The position numbers were made by a program, and so were the translations under genes. A stretch of DNA of 64,000 bases from Calothrix sp. PCC 7716 (GTDB taxonomy: Bacteria > Cyanobacteriota > Cyanobacteriia > Cyanobacteriales > Nostocaceae), in assembly GCF_019977735.1 (NCBI RefSeq), contig NZ_AP025018.1:744001-808000 (forward strand). The letters run 5' to 3'. The notes beneath the pieces are model-generated. The model had not been told where the DNA came from and made no database searches. It worked only from the letters and a program-made list of their open reading frames with translations. Of the stretch, positions 26,948 through 35,267 are shown one piece after another; the first letter of the stretch is position 1, and each line of letters opens with the position of its first letter.

Positions 26948-27022
26948 ACTAAATGTATGTTAGATAATAACACGCTTCTAAACTCACCGCACTCCGTTCT
27001 TTTATCCCATAAAAGTTGTACG

Positions 27023-27556
27023 CTATATTATAGGTTTCTCAGTCTCAATATTATTTGTCTTGAATGAGTTCCTCAAATTTTTAGCTATTGAAATTCCTTT
27101 ATTAGCCTTAGTAATAATTCCTTTCGCTTTTACATATTTTTCGTTTTCACCAAGACTGACATCAACTAATTCTTTTGCAGCTTCTTTGATAGCTTTGCCT
27201 TTTGGCTGCGTAGCATTAGTTTTTTGATTAGGCAGTATAGCTCCAACTAAACGTATGCTCGGCAAGACATATTTGAAACCTTTAATTCTAAAAGAAGAAG
27301 AGTTTGTATTATCTTGAGAAATTATAAAGATTATCAAAGCAACAAGTAAAATTACTGGTGGTAATAAAAACAAAGGATAATTTAAAATAAGATATAGGAT
27401 AATATATAGGATAATATTTAGAATACCATCTAAAATCAAATCCTCGATAAAATTAGTTCGTGCTGCAATAAGCAGGTTATTCATAGCTTTGATAGTAGAA
27501 CAAGCGTTGTTAAAATTATTTTGTAACAAAAGTAGATGATTCAACCAATACTGCAA
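27023..27556 (-). CDS. Hypothetical membrane protein
   Basis: 177 residues. Residues about 38-80 form a long hydrophobic block, probably two closely spaced transmembrane helices (LNIILYIILYLILNYPLFLL, then PPVILLVALIIFII). Before it is a soluble stretch with a helical pattern. After it is a basic, Lys-rich helical tail (KAIKEAAKELVDV, ITKANKGISIAKNL). It lies on the same strand as the two genes upstream (28158 and 27748) but is separated from them by a 190-bp gap holding a C-rich hairpin repeat, so membership of the same unit is uncertain. No family recognised. Confidence 0.5.
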   Translation of the reverse strand: MQYWLNHLLLLQNNFNNACSTIKAMNNLLIAARTNFIEDLILDGILNIILYIILYLILNYPLFLLPPVILLVALIIFIISQDNTNSSSFRIKGFKYVLPSIRLVGAILPNQKTNATQPKGKAIKEAAKELVDVSLGENEKYVKAKGIITKANKGISIAKNLRNSFKTNNIETEKPII

Positions 27557-27580
27557 GGGATAGCTTTTTATAACATAATG

Positions 27581-27659
27581 GATCCCCCCTAGCCCCCCTT
27601 AATAAGGGGGGAAAAAGAGGATTTATAGCCCTCCTTAATAAGGGGGGTTGGGGGGATCG
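27581..27659. repeat. GATCCCCCC / GGGGGGATC hairpin repeat
   Basis: The arms GGATCCCCCCTAGCCCCCC and GGGGGGTTGGGGGGATC frame a pair of inner CCTTAATAAGGGGGG units. This is a common cyanobacterial intergenic repeat. It carries two of the window's very rare GATC sites (27581 and 27655). Confidence 0.8.
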
Positions 27660-27747
27660 AATTCTATTCCTTGTAGTATTGATGATTCAACTATTCGTGT
27701 AGTTACGTTTACTACACAAATAGATAATTTAAAAGTTTTCAAATCTA

Positions 27748-28155
27748 TCAAAACTCCCAATTATGATCTGGGTCATCAAGAGCGGCTCTAACAGTTGCTA
27801 AATCAGCAAAATCTTTAAATGGGCTAGACTTGGCAATTTCTACAATTGAATGCAAAGCTAAATTTAACTGGTTATTATCACCACTTGCTATTGCATTATC
27901 CACTTTTTCAAATAAAAAGCGAAAGTTCTGTGACCGCTCGTCAAATGATAATTCAAGATACTTTATTAAAGCATCACGCTGGGCTTGAATTTGGGTAATA
28001 GTTGTTTTTTCCCAGGCTTCAATACCACGTCGTTTTGTACGTTCTTCTTCTGCTACTATTTTATATTCGGTATAGGCTTCAACAATCGCGCGTAAACATT
28101 GAGAAGCACCTGCACCTCCATGTAATACTTCTACAGAAACTTTTTTTACGTTCAT
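27748..28155 (-). CDS. Helical partner protein of the glycine-rich membrane protein
   Basis: 135 residues, starting two bases after the stop of the gene encoded upstream. The N-terminal part contains VLHGGAGASQCLRAI. The middle is a long helix (EKTTITQIQAQRDALIKYLE, SFDERSQNFRFLFEKVDNAI). The C terminus SPFKDFADLATVRAALDDPD is very regular. From memory, proteins with this SFDER...AKSSPFKD pattern occur next to glycine-rich two-helix membrane proteins in many bacterial phyla, with no assigned function. The near-zero spacing indicates translational coupling and probably a complex. Confidence 0.6.
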   Translation of the reverse strand: MNVKKVSVEVLHGGAGASQCLRAIVEAYTEYKIVAEEERTKRRGIEAWEKTTITQIQAQRDALIKYLELSFDERSQNFRFLFEKVDNAIASGDNNQLNLALHSIVEIAKSSPFKDFADLATVRAALDDPDHNWEF

Positions 28156-28157
28156 AC

Positions 28158-29060
28158 TCAGCTACCTGGTAAAGTGCGGTATTTTTCTAATACGGTGACA
28201 GTGCCAAAATTCAACTTTCCTTCATTATTTAAAACAGGCGTTTTCAATATTTCTACTAATCCATTCATCAAAATACCTACTTGTTGAAACTTTTCAGCAT
28301 CCCTATTAGAATCAAAAGTCTGAGATTCTAGTCTGTTAAGGCCAGAAACTGCGCGAGAATTTAGATATTCAAATATCCCTTTCAACTCATTAATACGTTT
28401 TCTCACCTCTATTGAATAGTCTTCAGCAACATAAATTTCCGTGATAGCTTTATTAACTTTAGCTTCATGTTCCCGCGCTTTTGTCATCGCTTTTTCGCCT
28501 TCACGAGCAGCAAAAAAACCTCCGATAGCTAAGGCAGGCAAAACGGTGATGCCACCCAAAACTACAGTACCAAGAGCCATACCACCACCACCTGCTGCAA
28601 TTGCTCCACCGCCAAACCATGCTAAAGTCGCATTCCAAGCAGCGGCGCCACTAAGACTAGAAATAGCTGTTCCTGTGCTTGCTGCTCCAATAGAAGTTGC
28701 AACTCCTATTGCACCGCCATAACCAGCAGCAGCAGCTCCAGCAGCTTTGGCGCCTTCCATAAAATATTGTTCTGCTCCTACCGCCGCAGCTTTGTACTCC
28801 TTGAGCTGTTGAACTGAAAAGTCGATTCCTTCCAAAAGCCGCTTTTCACTTTCAGAAGCCTTTCTACCTGTGCGCTCTAAAAATTCTATAAAGCGCTTAA
28901 TTGTGCCTCTAATTACATCAAACTGGAGTTTTCCATATTCTTCTGCCAACTTGTTTGTATCTGATTCCTCTATTTTTAATTGTCTTAAAGCACGCTCGTA
29001 ACGCTCTTGAGCAGCTTTAGCAACTTCATTAGCTTTATGACCAGGGTAAAATGAAACCAT
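28158..29060 (-). CDS. Glycine-rich two-helix membrane protein with coiled coils
   Basis: 300 residues in three parts. Residues 1-95 are charged and helical, probably coiled coil. Residues about 105-195 are an Ala/Gly-rich hydrophobic region with glycine-zipper character (GAAAAGYGGAIGVATSIGAA, GGGAIAAGGGGMALGTVVLG, LPALAIGGFFAA). Residues 200-290 are a second helical stretch (EHEAKVNKAITEIYVAEDYS). The glycine-rich centre resembles membrane-inserting hairpins of pore-forming or membrane-remodelling proteins. There is no catalytic motif. The ATG at 29060 has a GGAG-like sequence upstream. It forms a compact unit with the 135-residue gene. Function unknown. Confidence 0.6.
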   Translation of the reverse strand: MVSFYPGHKANEVAKAAQERYERALRQLKIEESDTNKLAEEYGKLQFDVIRGTIKRFIEFLERTGRKASESEKRLLEGIDFSVQQLKEYKAAAVGAEQYFMEGAKAAGAAAAGYGGAIGVATSIGAASTGTAISSLSGAAAWNATLAWFGGGAIAAGGGGMALGTVVLGGITVLPALAIGGFFAAREGEKAMTKAREHEAKVNKAITEIYVAEDYSIEVRKRINELKGIFEYLNSRAVSGLNRLESQTFDSNRDAEKFQQVGILMNGLVEILKTPVLNNEGKLNFGTVTVLEKYRTLPGS

Positions 29061-29329
29061 GAAATGCTCCTTGTGCCGATTTTAAAAATTTAGCAAATTG
29101 CTTACTGAGTTAGTAAACAGACTTTGAAAAATTGCTATCTAAGTCCTATTTGCTTTCAAATAGCTTGTTTTAAACTTAGCTTTCTACGAAATAATACGTA
29201 AAAAAAATATTTGTAGTGTCTATATTTAGACTATAAAAAATATGCATTATAATCGGGAACTAACTAGCACTAGCAATTAAGTTAGGATATGGTTAGGAAA
29301 ATACGTGAACATTAATCGAATCGCGCTCT

Positions 29330-29824
29330 ATGACATCTACTAACGAGCAATTTGCACAAGCTACCAATCAATGGGACTTGGAGACGCTATATATAGACTT
29401 GGCATCTGCCAAAGGAAAGCGTCTTACTCCAGTAGAAAAATTGCACTTGCGCGGATTGCTTTGTGGTTACAGTCCAGTAGAAATTGCGGAAAAATTGAAT
29501 AAGAGTGCTAAAGGTGTTGGAGTTGACCTCTGTAAAACTTTATACGTTTATGTGAAAAATCTTGTTGATAAATCAGATGAGAGTATAGAGAATTGGAGAG
29601 ATGTTACAGAGTGGTTGGAAGAAGCAGGGTATAAAACTCAGGTATCTTTTGAAACAGATAATGCTTATGATTTACCTTTAAAGATTGTAGTTAATAAAGC
29701 AAATATTAGTCTTGAAAATAATCATTTAATTATTGATTTGAATATGCGAATAGTGGCGCCCTCACCTTTAGAGGCGCCAACGATAGAAGATAAAAACATC
29801 AATAATGGAAAAGTTGAAATGTAG
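29330..29824 (+). CDS. Protein with HTH-like effector-associated N-terminal domain
   Basis: 164 residues. Residues about 15-80 (LETLYIDLASAKGKRLTPVE, RGLLCGYSPVEIAEKLNKSA) resemble the helical domain at the N terminus of cyanobacterial NB-ARC, TIR or kinase-type conflict proteins, where LTPVEKxxLRGLLCxxSPxEIA is typical. After a segment with ENWRDVTEWLEEAGYKTQ the protein ends with beta-rich residues. In other genomes this N-terminal domain is fused to an ATPase or effector; here it stands alone. It may be a stand-alone adaptor or a fragment. Two GGCGCC sites lie close together near its end. Confidence 0.55.
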   Translation: MTSTNEQFAQATNQWDLETLYIDLASAKGKRLTPVEKLHLRGLLCGYSPVEIAEKLNKSAKGVGVDLCKTLYVYVKNLVDKSDESIENWRDVTEWLEEAGYKTQVSFETDNAYDLPLKIVVNKANISLENNHLIIDLNMRIVAPSPLEAPTIEDKNINNGKVEM

Positions 29825-29929
29825 ATGCTATAACGGTAAACTTATAATACACTGTAATATTACAATCTTGATATAGATAGCTACAATAGAATAAACAGTA
29901 TATACAAACCATGCTGGTAAGGATTTTTT

Positions 29930-30166
29930 ATGAATGTCCTTAAAGAAGTGATTACTCAAGAGTTAGAGAACCTTAATGAACAACAACTTCAACAAGTTGG
30001 CGATTTTATAGCCTTTCTTAAATACAAAAGCCGCATTGCTAGTTTGAAAATTGATGAAAAGCAAATGGCGGCTCTATATCAAGAGTTTGAGGAAGAAGAT
30101 AGAAAATTTGCGGAAGAGGGAATTGATGAATATGCAAAATCTCTAAATCAACAAGATTTAAGATGA
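29930..30166 (+). CDS. Antitoxin-like small protein (DUF2281-like)
   Basis: 78 residues beginning MNVLKEVITQELENLNEQQL. The pattern LxxEQLQQVxDFIxFLKYK is typical of DUF2281 and related antitoxin-like proteins of cyanobacteria; the C-terminal half is acidic and helical. The stop is followed after three bases by the next gene, so the two are probably coupled. A PIN or RelE toxin would be the usual partner, but the neighbour is of another family. Whether it has a toxin is unknown. Confidence 0.6.
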   Translation: MNVLKEVITQELENLNEQQLQQVGDFIAFLKYKSRIASLKIDEKQMAALYQEFEEEDRKFAEEGIDEYAKSLNQQDLR

Positions 30167-30169
30167 CTA

Positions 30170-30565
30170 TTGAAAAAGGTGAAATATGATTGGTTTATCA
30201 ATATGACTTTTCTGCCAGAAAGCACAAAGTTAGGAATTCTCGAAGTTATAGAAGTTTATATATTCTATGACCAACCAGTATTATTTTCTTGTAAGAATAA
30301 ATCAGGATTATCTTATATTGCACTTAGTATAGATGAGACAGATTTTTCAGAGATATGGTTGTATGCCCCCATTTCTAAATCTAGATTTCAGCGATTGGTT
30401 CAGGGTGAAGTCGAACTTAGGGATGTTTTTACTGATGCAGAAGATGCCTTCGTGTATCGTGTAGAAATCCAGTATAATCAGTCAAATACAATTATAGATT
30501 TGATTGATTGTAGTAAAATGCCAGATGAAAATTTGCCAGAAGAAGGAATAACAATTCAATCATAA
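30170..30565 (+). CDS. DUF6575-like protein
   Basis: 131 residues as read from TTG at 30170; alternative starts are GTG at 30179 and ATG at 30203, the last giving MTFLPESTKLGILEVIEVYI. The pattern LGxLExIEVYxxYDxPVLFSCKN...YIALSID fits, from memory, the DUF6575 family. It is a mostly beta domain with an acidic C terminus and no recognised catalytic site. It follows the antitoxin-like gene by three bases. The real start is unresolved because no clear ribosome-binding site is present. Confidence 0.6.
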   Translation: MKKVKYDWFINMTFLPESTKLGILEVIEVYIFYDQPVLFSCKNKSGLSYIALSIDETDFSEIWLYAPISKSRFQRLVQGEVELRDVFTDAEDAFVYRVEIQYNQSNTIIDLIDCSKMPDENLPEEGITIQS

Positions 30566-30576
30566 AAATGGGATGA

Positions 30577-30738
30577 TTAACGGATTTGCTTTATTTGCTT
30601 AGGTTCTAGATGTTTAATTGGATACAAGCAGAACCGCTCAAATTCATGCATTGTTACCTGATCCATTACGCCAGCTTTATACAGCCCGTTAGCCGTTTCG
30701 TAAACAGCATCAAGAATCGCTGATTTCTTCTTCCGCAT
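30577..30738 (-). pseudogene. Truncated HigA-type antitoxin, N-terminal fragment
   Basis: 53 residues (starting MRKKKSAILDAVYETANGLY). The sequence matches the N-terminal half of HTH-type antitoxins of the HigA/NadS group, with GVMDQVTMHEFERFCL before the expected helix-turn-helix. It stops at QIKQIR, exactly where the DNA-binding domain would begin. No partner HigB-type toxin is next to it, so this is best seen as a remnant; a functional micro-antitoxin is less likely. It contains a rare GATC site. Confidence 0.65.
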
Positions 30739-30824
30739 CACAATTTACCTTTATGATTATATCAAAATTTGCTAGTATTATCTTGATAAGCACAAATATA
30801 AGGTGTTATAAGGATAAACAAGCA

Positions 30825-31073
30825 ATGGCAGGAGTTAAAAACAGAACAGGAAACCCAGGAGTTAAGAATCCCAAGAAGCGTTCGAGTACATCTTTTACTG
30901 TATCACCTCTCAAAGAGCCAAAATCAAATAAGATTATGGGCTTTAAACCTAGCCTTAGTCTTGAAGAAAAAATTAAAACCGCAATTAATATTTATAGTAT
31001 CTCTCAATCTGATTTTTTAGAAAAAGTAGCAATTGCTTATTTAGAACTTCTTGAACAACAGTCTCTACATTAA
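30825..31073 (+). CDS. Small basic hypothetical protein
   Basis: 82 residues from ATG at 30825 (MAGVKNRTGNPGVKNPKKRS). The N-terminal half is basic and glycine/proline-rich; the C-terminal half (LSLEEKIKTAINIYSISQSD) is helical and could be a short DNA-binding or dimerisation motif. The open frame continues upstream of 30825, but that part is hydrophobic and probably not translated. Proteins starting MAGxKNRSGNxGxKNPK occur in mobile-element contexts, but I cannot name a family. Confidence 0.45.
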   Translation: MAGVKNRTGNPGVKNPKKRSSTSFTVSPLKEPKSNKIMGFKPSLSLEEKIKTAINIYSISQSDFLEKVAIAYLELLEQQSLH

Positions 31074-31099
31074 AAATAACGTCTCTGGCAGGTGCTTTT

Positions 31100-31802
31100 A
31101 TGAATGACCTTTACGGAGGAGTAGACCCTAGGGACATTCCAAACTATTCTATTGGTGATGCTGCTCGTTACCTACGCATTCCCTGCCTGTACAATTCGCT
31201 CTTGGGCAGTTGGGCGAAAATATGTGACAGAAGACGGTTCATGCTTTTCTAAACCGCTTATTAAAATTAAAAAACTTAAACCACTGCTCCTCTCGTTTAC
31301 TAACCTCGCCGAAATTCATGTTCTTCGAGCAATTCGTAAACACCACAAAATTCAATTAGACAAGGTACGAATTGCACTTGATTATATTGATGAGCAGTTT
31401 CAAGCACCTCATCCCCTAGCACTTGAGCGTTTCCGTACTGATGGTGTAGACTTGTTTATCGAGCGATATAATTCCCTCGTTAATGTCTCTAAACGTGGGC
31501 AAACGGAACTGAAAGATGCTTTTAATGCTCATCTAGAACGAATTGAACCTGATGATACTGGGCTTGCAATTAAACTTTATCCTTTTACTCGCTCTCATGA
31601 GGAAGATAACCCTCGTATCGTGGTTATTGACTCTCAAATCGCTTTTGGGCGCCTCGTTATTGCTGAAACAGGAATCCCCACTCGCGTTTTGGCGGAGCGT
31701 TATCAAGCAGGTGACTCAATTGACGAGCTTGCCTATGATTACGACTGCGAGCGCTTTATGATTGAAGAAGCCATACGTTGTGAACTACCTGCTGCCGCAT
31801 GA
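31100..31802 (+). pseudogene. DUF433-type antitoxin with a frameshift
   Basis: The gene begins at ATG 31100 (MNDLYGGVDPRDIPNYSIGD, then AARYLRIP) and then changes frame near 31180-31195; in the other frame it continues as TIRSWAVGRKYVTEDGS and runs to 31802. The C terminus is a DUF433 domain (GIPTRVLAERYQAGDSIDEL, then IEEAIRCEL), a helix-turn-helix antitoxin family normally paired with a PIN-like DUF5615 toxin. No DUF5615 gene is present downstream. One single-base indel separates two otherwise well-conserved halves, so loss was recent, or the base is a sequencing error. Confidence 0.7.
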
Positions 31803-31826
31803 CTGAGCCAGAATCTATTACCTTTT

Positions 31827-32075
31827 GTGGAAGAATACGCGACACGAAAGCATATTTCTGTTACTCTCGCGGTGAATTTAATCCTCAATGATTACTTTTG
31901 TTCCGAACCAGTCGCAAAAGAATCTAAACAGGAGCAAATTGCTCCTACTCTGACACAAATTGAACCAACTCCTAAACAAGTCGTTAAGACTGTGACTGAA
32001 ACGCCTACGCAGTCAGCACCAGCGACAAAACCAAGAGCGCTGAGTTTACTAGAAAACCTAAAAACACAAGGGTGA
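31827..32075 (+). CDS. Small protein with ribbon-helix-helix-like N terminus
   Basis: 82 residues as read from GTG at 31827. The frame is open back to the stop of the preceding DUF433 gene (31802), with eight more codons that read naturally (LSQNLLPF). No ATG exists there, so the true start is unclear and the gene may be 5'-truncated. The N-terminal YATRKHISVTLAVNLILNDY looks like part of a DNA-binding helix pair. The rest is a Pro/Thr/Gln-rich linker ending ALSLLENLKTQG. Function unknown. Confidence 0.4.
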   Translation: MEEYATRKHISVTLAVNLILNDYFCSEPVAKESKQEQIAPTLTQIEPTPKQVVKTVTETPTQSAPATKPRALSLLENLKTQG

Positions 32076-32230
32076 ACCATTTTATGGGCAGTCGTCACAA
32101 TTCGTGACAAGTAATTCCACATCTATATATGTTGTGCTGGTAGGGTGCCAATATCACGCAGCATAAACGAGCGAAAATCGTCGTTTATATGGGATATTTT
32201 TTTATCTTGTGATACGAACGTGAACTAGGT

Positions 32231-32656
32231 CTACGGCACTTCTACAATATCGGTTCCAAATAATTCACTTGTTTCAGCGTCGAAGATTTGTACTATACAA
32301 GCTTTTTTAAATTTTGCTGCTTCTCCATTTTTTTGTGGTATTTCTAACCCGTTAGGTGCGTCTATTTCGACAAACCAAAATAAGCGATTAGGGTTTATTT
32401 GAAAATTTTCAATTAGATCGCCACCGCGAGCTTTCTTGTCTGTCAAGTACTCAGAGTATTTGATGAGCTTAACGTTTTTAAGCTTTAACTCTTTTTTGAG
32501 TTGCCCGAGTTTATCTTTGACTATAGAATCTTTTTTGAGTAATAGAGATTCTATTTTAGAGCTATTGTCAGGATATAAATAATTTGCAGACGACGTAGGA
32601 ATAGAGTAGGTTTCTGGTATACCTCCGGGTTCATTTGCCCAGTCAGGGCGAGGCAT
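32231..32656 (-). CDS. Hypothetical secreted protein, signal peptide probably frameshifted
   Basis: The 141 residues from ATG at 32656 are soluble and Lys-rich, starting MPRPDWANEPGGIPE. The same frame is open upstream to about 32766 and encodes a signal-like stretch (YLLSSIAFIATAQQQEKQ) with no start codon. In the neighbouring frame a GTG at about 32742 gives VIKILIGSTAAIYCLVLHLL. A single indel in the signal peptide would join them, so the exported form may be lost or the start misread. The remaining sequence contains no motif that I recognise. Two rare GATC sites lie in this interval and upstream. Confidence 0.45.
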   Translation of the reverse strand: MPRPDWANEPGGIPETYSIPTSSANYLYPDNSSKIESLLLKKDSIVKDKLGQLKKELKLKNVKLIKYSEYLTDKKARGGDLIENFQINPNRLFWFVEIDAPNGLEIPQKNGEAAKFKKACIVQIFDAETSELFGTDIVEVP

Positions 32657-32963
32657 TTGTTTTTCTTGCTGCTGTGCAGTCGCAATAAATGCAATACTAG
32701 ACAGTAAATAGCTGCGGTTGATCCGATTAAGATTTTTATCACGTAATTCACTCCTTTTGTATTCTTATTAGATGTCTATACTATTGGTAAACAATTGCTT
32801 ACCGCTTGAAACACTGCGAGGCAATCGTATCCTAAGCTTGCCGTGATTCAAGCAAACGTTACATGTATTAACTTTCGTTTTCTGTATTTCCACTACACAG
32901 CGCGCCGCACCTCAATATATATGGTTGTTGCGGTAACGTGGTTGTGCGAAACTGAGACTATAA

Positions 32964-33035
32964 GCCGATGGCGGGATTTGAACCCGCGACCGCTCGATTA
33001 CGAATCGAGTGCTCTACCAACTGAGCCACATCGGC
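32964..33035 (-). tRNA. tRNA-Thr (anticodon CGT)
   Basis: 72 bases fold into a full cloverleaf on the minus strand: acceptor stem GCCGATG with CATCGGC, D arm TGGCTCAGTTGGTAGAGCA, anticodon stem CTCGA with TCGAG around loop TTCGTAA (anticodon CGT, reading ACG), and T arm GCGGGTTCAAATCCCGC. The 3' CCA is not encoded. tRNA genes are frequent integration targets, and this one marks the right border of the accessory region. Confidence 0.95.
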
Positions 33036-33079
33036 ATACAATATAAATCCTACAAAACTATAGCACTATTTGCGTAAAT

Positions 33080-33376
33080 ATGGTAGAAAAAAATTCGTCT
33101 GAACAGGTTAAGGGACGCGCTTCTCAACTCGACCCAGAAATAAGAGCGCGTTTGGTGGCTGAAATGGCTGCTCCTTACCGAGGGTTTCGCAAGTTTATTT
33201 ATGTTGGTTGTGCGGCTTCTGGTTTTATCGGCGCCTTTGTATTTTTATCCCAAATTCTCGCTGGACGCGATGTTGAATCTGCATTACCTAATTTTGCGCT
33301 ACAAGTGGGAGTCATTGCTCTCATGGGGTTTCTTTGGCGATGGGAACTTCAACGCGAGCAACGAAAATCAAAATGA
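33080..33376 (+). CDS. DUF3493 family membrane protein
   Basis: 98 residues. The conserved segment RLVAEMAAPYRGFRKFIYVG leads into the first of two transmembrane helices (CAASGFIGAFVFLSQ and LQVGVIALMGFLWR), with a basic end. The family is conserved in cyanobacteria and plant chloroplasts, where a related protein is needed for photosystem II accumulation. An assembly role in the thylakoid membrane is plausible but not shown for this copy. The ATG follows the tRNA gene by 44 bases on the opposite strand. Confidence 0.85.
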   Translation: MVEKNSSEQVKGRASQLDPEIRARLVAEMAAPYRGFRKFIYVGCAASGFIGAFVFLSQILAGRDVESALPNFALQVGVIALMGFLWRWELQREQRKSK

Positions 33377-33495
33377 TTAACGTAATGATTGTTCACACAA
33401 CGCAACATACCGCAATAAAAGGTGAGGAAACATAAAAAAAATATTAGGAAATTTAGAAATTTCAAAATTTCTGAGAAACTAATAATTGTTGAAAC

Positions 33496-33632
33496 GGGGT
33501 CAGCCTATATAAAGACCCTGAAAATAAATAAACGTTATTAAACAGGAGTCAAGCTTTATTATGACTCCGCTTAACTAAAATCGACTGCAAAATAGAGTGT
33601 CAGAATTGGTAATCATCAGTTCTGGCACTTTT
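33496..33632 (+). terminator. Row of three hairpins ending in a T tract
   Basis: Three inverted repeats follow the DUF3493 gene: GGGTC/GACCC (33497-33518), GGAGTC/GACTCC (33545-33568) and GTGTCAGAA/TTCTGGCAC (33597-33628), the last followed by TTTT. The last one is a good intrinsic terminator. The spacing of the first two suggests a structured leader or small RNA upstream of it. The rest of 33377-33732 has no gene. Confidence 0.5.
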
Positions 33633-33732
33633 AATTTGAACATAATTATTTTAAAGTGTTTTTATACGTGTTATTACTAAAATTTTAATTTGACAAAATG
33701 ATTTTTTTATGTGTTGATTTCTCTGATTAAAT

Positions 33733-34773
33733 TCATAAAGTTTGTGCTTGTTTAATAATGATGCGGTTTCGTCCTTGTTCTTTGGCTTGGTATAGCGCTT
33801 TGTCGGCAGTTGTTATTAACTCTTGTGGTGAAGAGTCAAAACTCGGAATAATTGTGCCGACTCCTAAACTCAAAGTTACATATTGACTGACAGCAGATTC
33901 GATGTGGACTATTTCTAGTTCGCGTACTCCTGCTTGCATTGATGCTGCAATACTCACTGCACTGGCAGCAGTGGTATATGGCATAACTACCGCAAATTCT
34001 TCTCCACCGTAACGCGCGACTAAGTTTTGGTCTTTTTGTGCTGTGTATTTCAAGACAGTAGCAACTTTTTGCAGGCATGTATCTCCTGCTGGATGTCCAT
34101 ATTTGTCGTTGTAACGTTTGAAATAGTCGATGTCACATAATATCAACGATAACGGCGCCTTTTCTTGTGCTAGAGTTAGCCATTTGGTATTAATACATTG
34201 GTCAAAGTGGCGCCTATTGGCGACATTTGTCAACCCATCAACGTTTGCAAGTTGCTGTAAAGCTTGGTTTGCCGCTTCCAGTTGTTTATAAAGTTGAGCT
34301 TGCTGTAATAGTCTTCGGACTCGCTGACGCAATACTGCCCAGTGAATGGGTTTAGTCACAAAATCACTAGCTCCAGCTTCAAACGCACGGTCTACTGACT
34401 CTGGGTCATCTAGTCCAGTTATCATCAATATTGGAGTTCGTTCCCAAAGCTTGGAAATTACCGTATTACCAAATGAACCATTACCACTGTCAAAGTTGGC
34501 AAGTGCAACGGCAAGATTGTTTTTAGCTATTTGAAGTAGTTCTTTACAACATACAAAACCGTCCATTTCTGGCATTATCGCATCCATTAGTATCAAATCT
34601 GGCTTTTCTATTGCAAAAGCTTCTAAACAATCTTTACCATTATTCCCTTCAACTACTCGATAACCCTCTTGTTCCATAAACTCACGCAGTAATAACCGCA
34701 TGGTTTTATCATCATCAACCACTAAAATCAAAGGTGGTTTACTAGAAATCATTACTGGTCTTTTCCCTGACAT
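33733..34773 (-). CDS. Response regulator with diguanylate cyclase (GGDEF) output
   Basis: 346 residues: receiver domain (about 10-155, with VVDDDKTMR, LILMDAIMPEMDG and FVTKP) and a GGDEF domain (about 180-345). The active-site motif is GGEEF in ARYGGEEFAVVMP, so synthesis of cyclic di-GMP from GTP is expected. The RxxD inhibitory site normally just before LVARYGG reads KDQN, so product inhibition is probably absent. The receiver has an insertion (ANFDSGNGSFGN) before its fourth strand. The start may be the second Met at 34752 (MISSKPPLILVVDDD). No partner kinase is adjacent; the degenerate histidine kinase lies 8 kb away. Confidence 0.93.
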   Translation of the reverse strand: MSGKRPVMISSKPPLILVVDDDKTMRLLLREFMEQEGYRVVEGNNGKDCLEAFAIEKPDLILMDAIMPEMDGFVCCKELLQIAKNNLAVALANFDSGNGSFGNTVISKLWERTPILMITGLDDPESVDRAFEAGASDFVTKPIHWAVLRQRVRRLLQQAQLYKQLEAANQALQQLANVDGLTNVANRRHFDQCINTKWLTLAQEKAPLSLILCDIDYFKRYNDKYGHPAGDTCLQKVATVLKYTAQKDQNLVARYGGEEFAVVMPYTTAASAVSIAASMQAGVRELEIVHIESAVSQYVTLSLGVGTIIPSFDSSPQELITTADKALYQAKEQGRNRIIIKQAQTL

Positions 34774-35267
34774 GAGTTGCGTTATAAAAATATTTTCAGT
34801 TTGGTTGTTAACGAGTCTTTTATCGCAAAAACTTGTATACTATAAGAGTGATTTTGCGTAAGTTAGACTTTTTATACGTGTATAGTCAAAAATTATTAAT
34901 TACGCTGAATTGCTTAGATATCTAAGACTATAAAAATGCCAGCAGTAAAATACCACATTTTTAATTTGGTGAAAATTTAACGAAATTAATACGGCTAATA
35001 GATGACGGTGATGCATAAATACTGTATAAAAAACACAAAAATTGATTTACTTTTTTAACCTATAGATATATTAGGTGTAATTTTATATTTCCCATCTATT
35101 CCCGTCTAATCTCATTCTCTAACAAAATGATGCTCTACTCGTTGCCATCAAAGGCGCCACTCAGACAACACAGACTATTAAAATTAAAGAAATAATCACA
35201 CCTGGACACGAAATAGAACATGTGTGCCACTTGGTTACAGTTTCATAAAATACAACTAATCTGTAAA
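34774..35267. other. Divergent intergenic region, diguanylate cyclase / crr7
   Basis: 494 AT-rich bases with no gene that I can support. It must hold the leftward promoter of the diguanylate cyclase gene and the rightward promoter of crr7. One GGCGCC site lies at about 35150. The open frame continues 48 bases upstream of the crr7 start, but this stretch is not conserved in the family. Confidence 0.5.
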
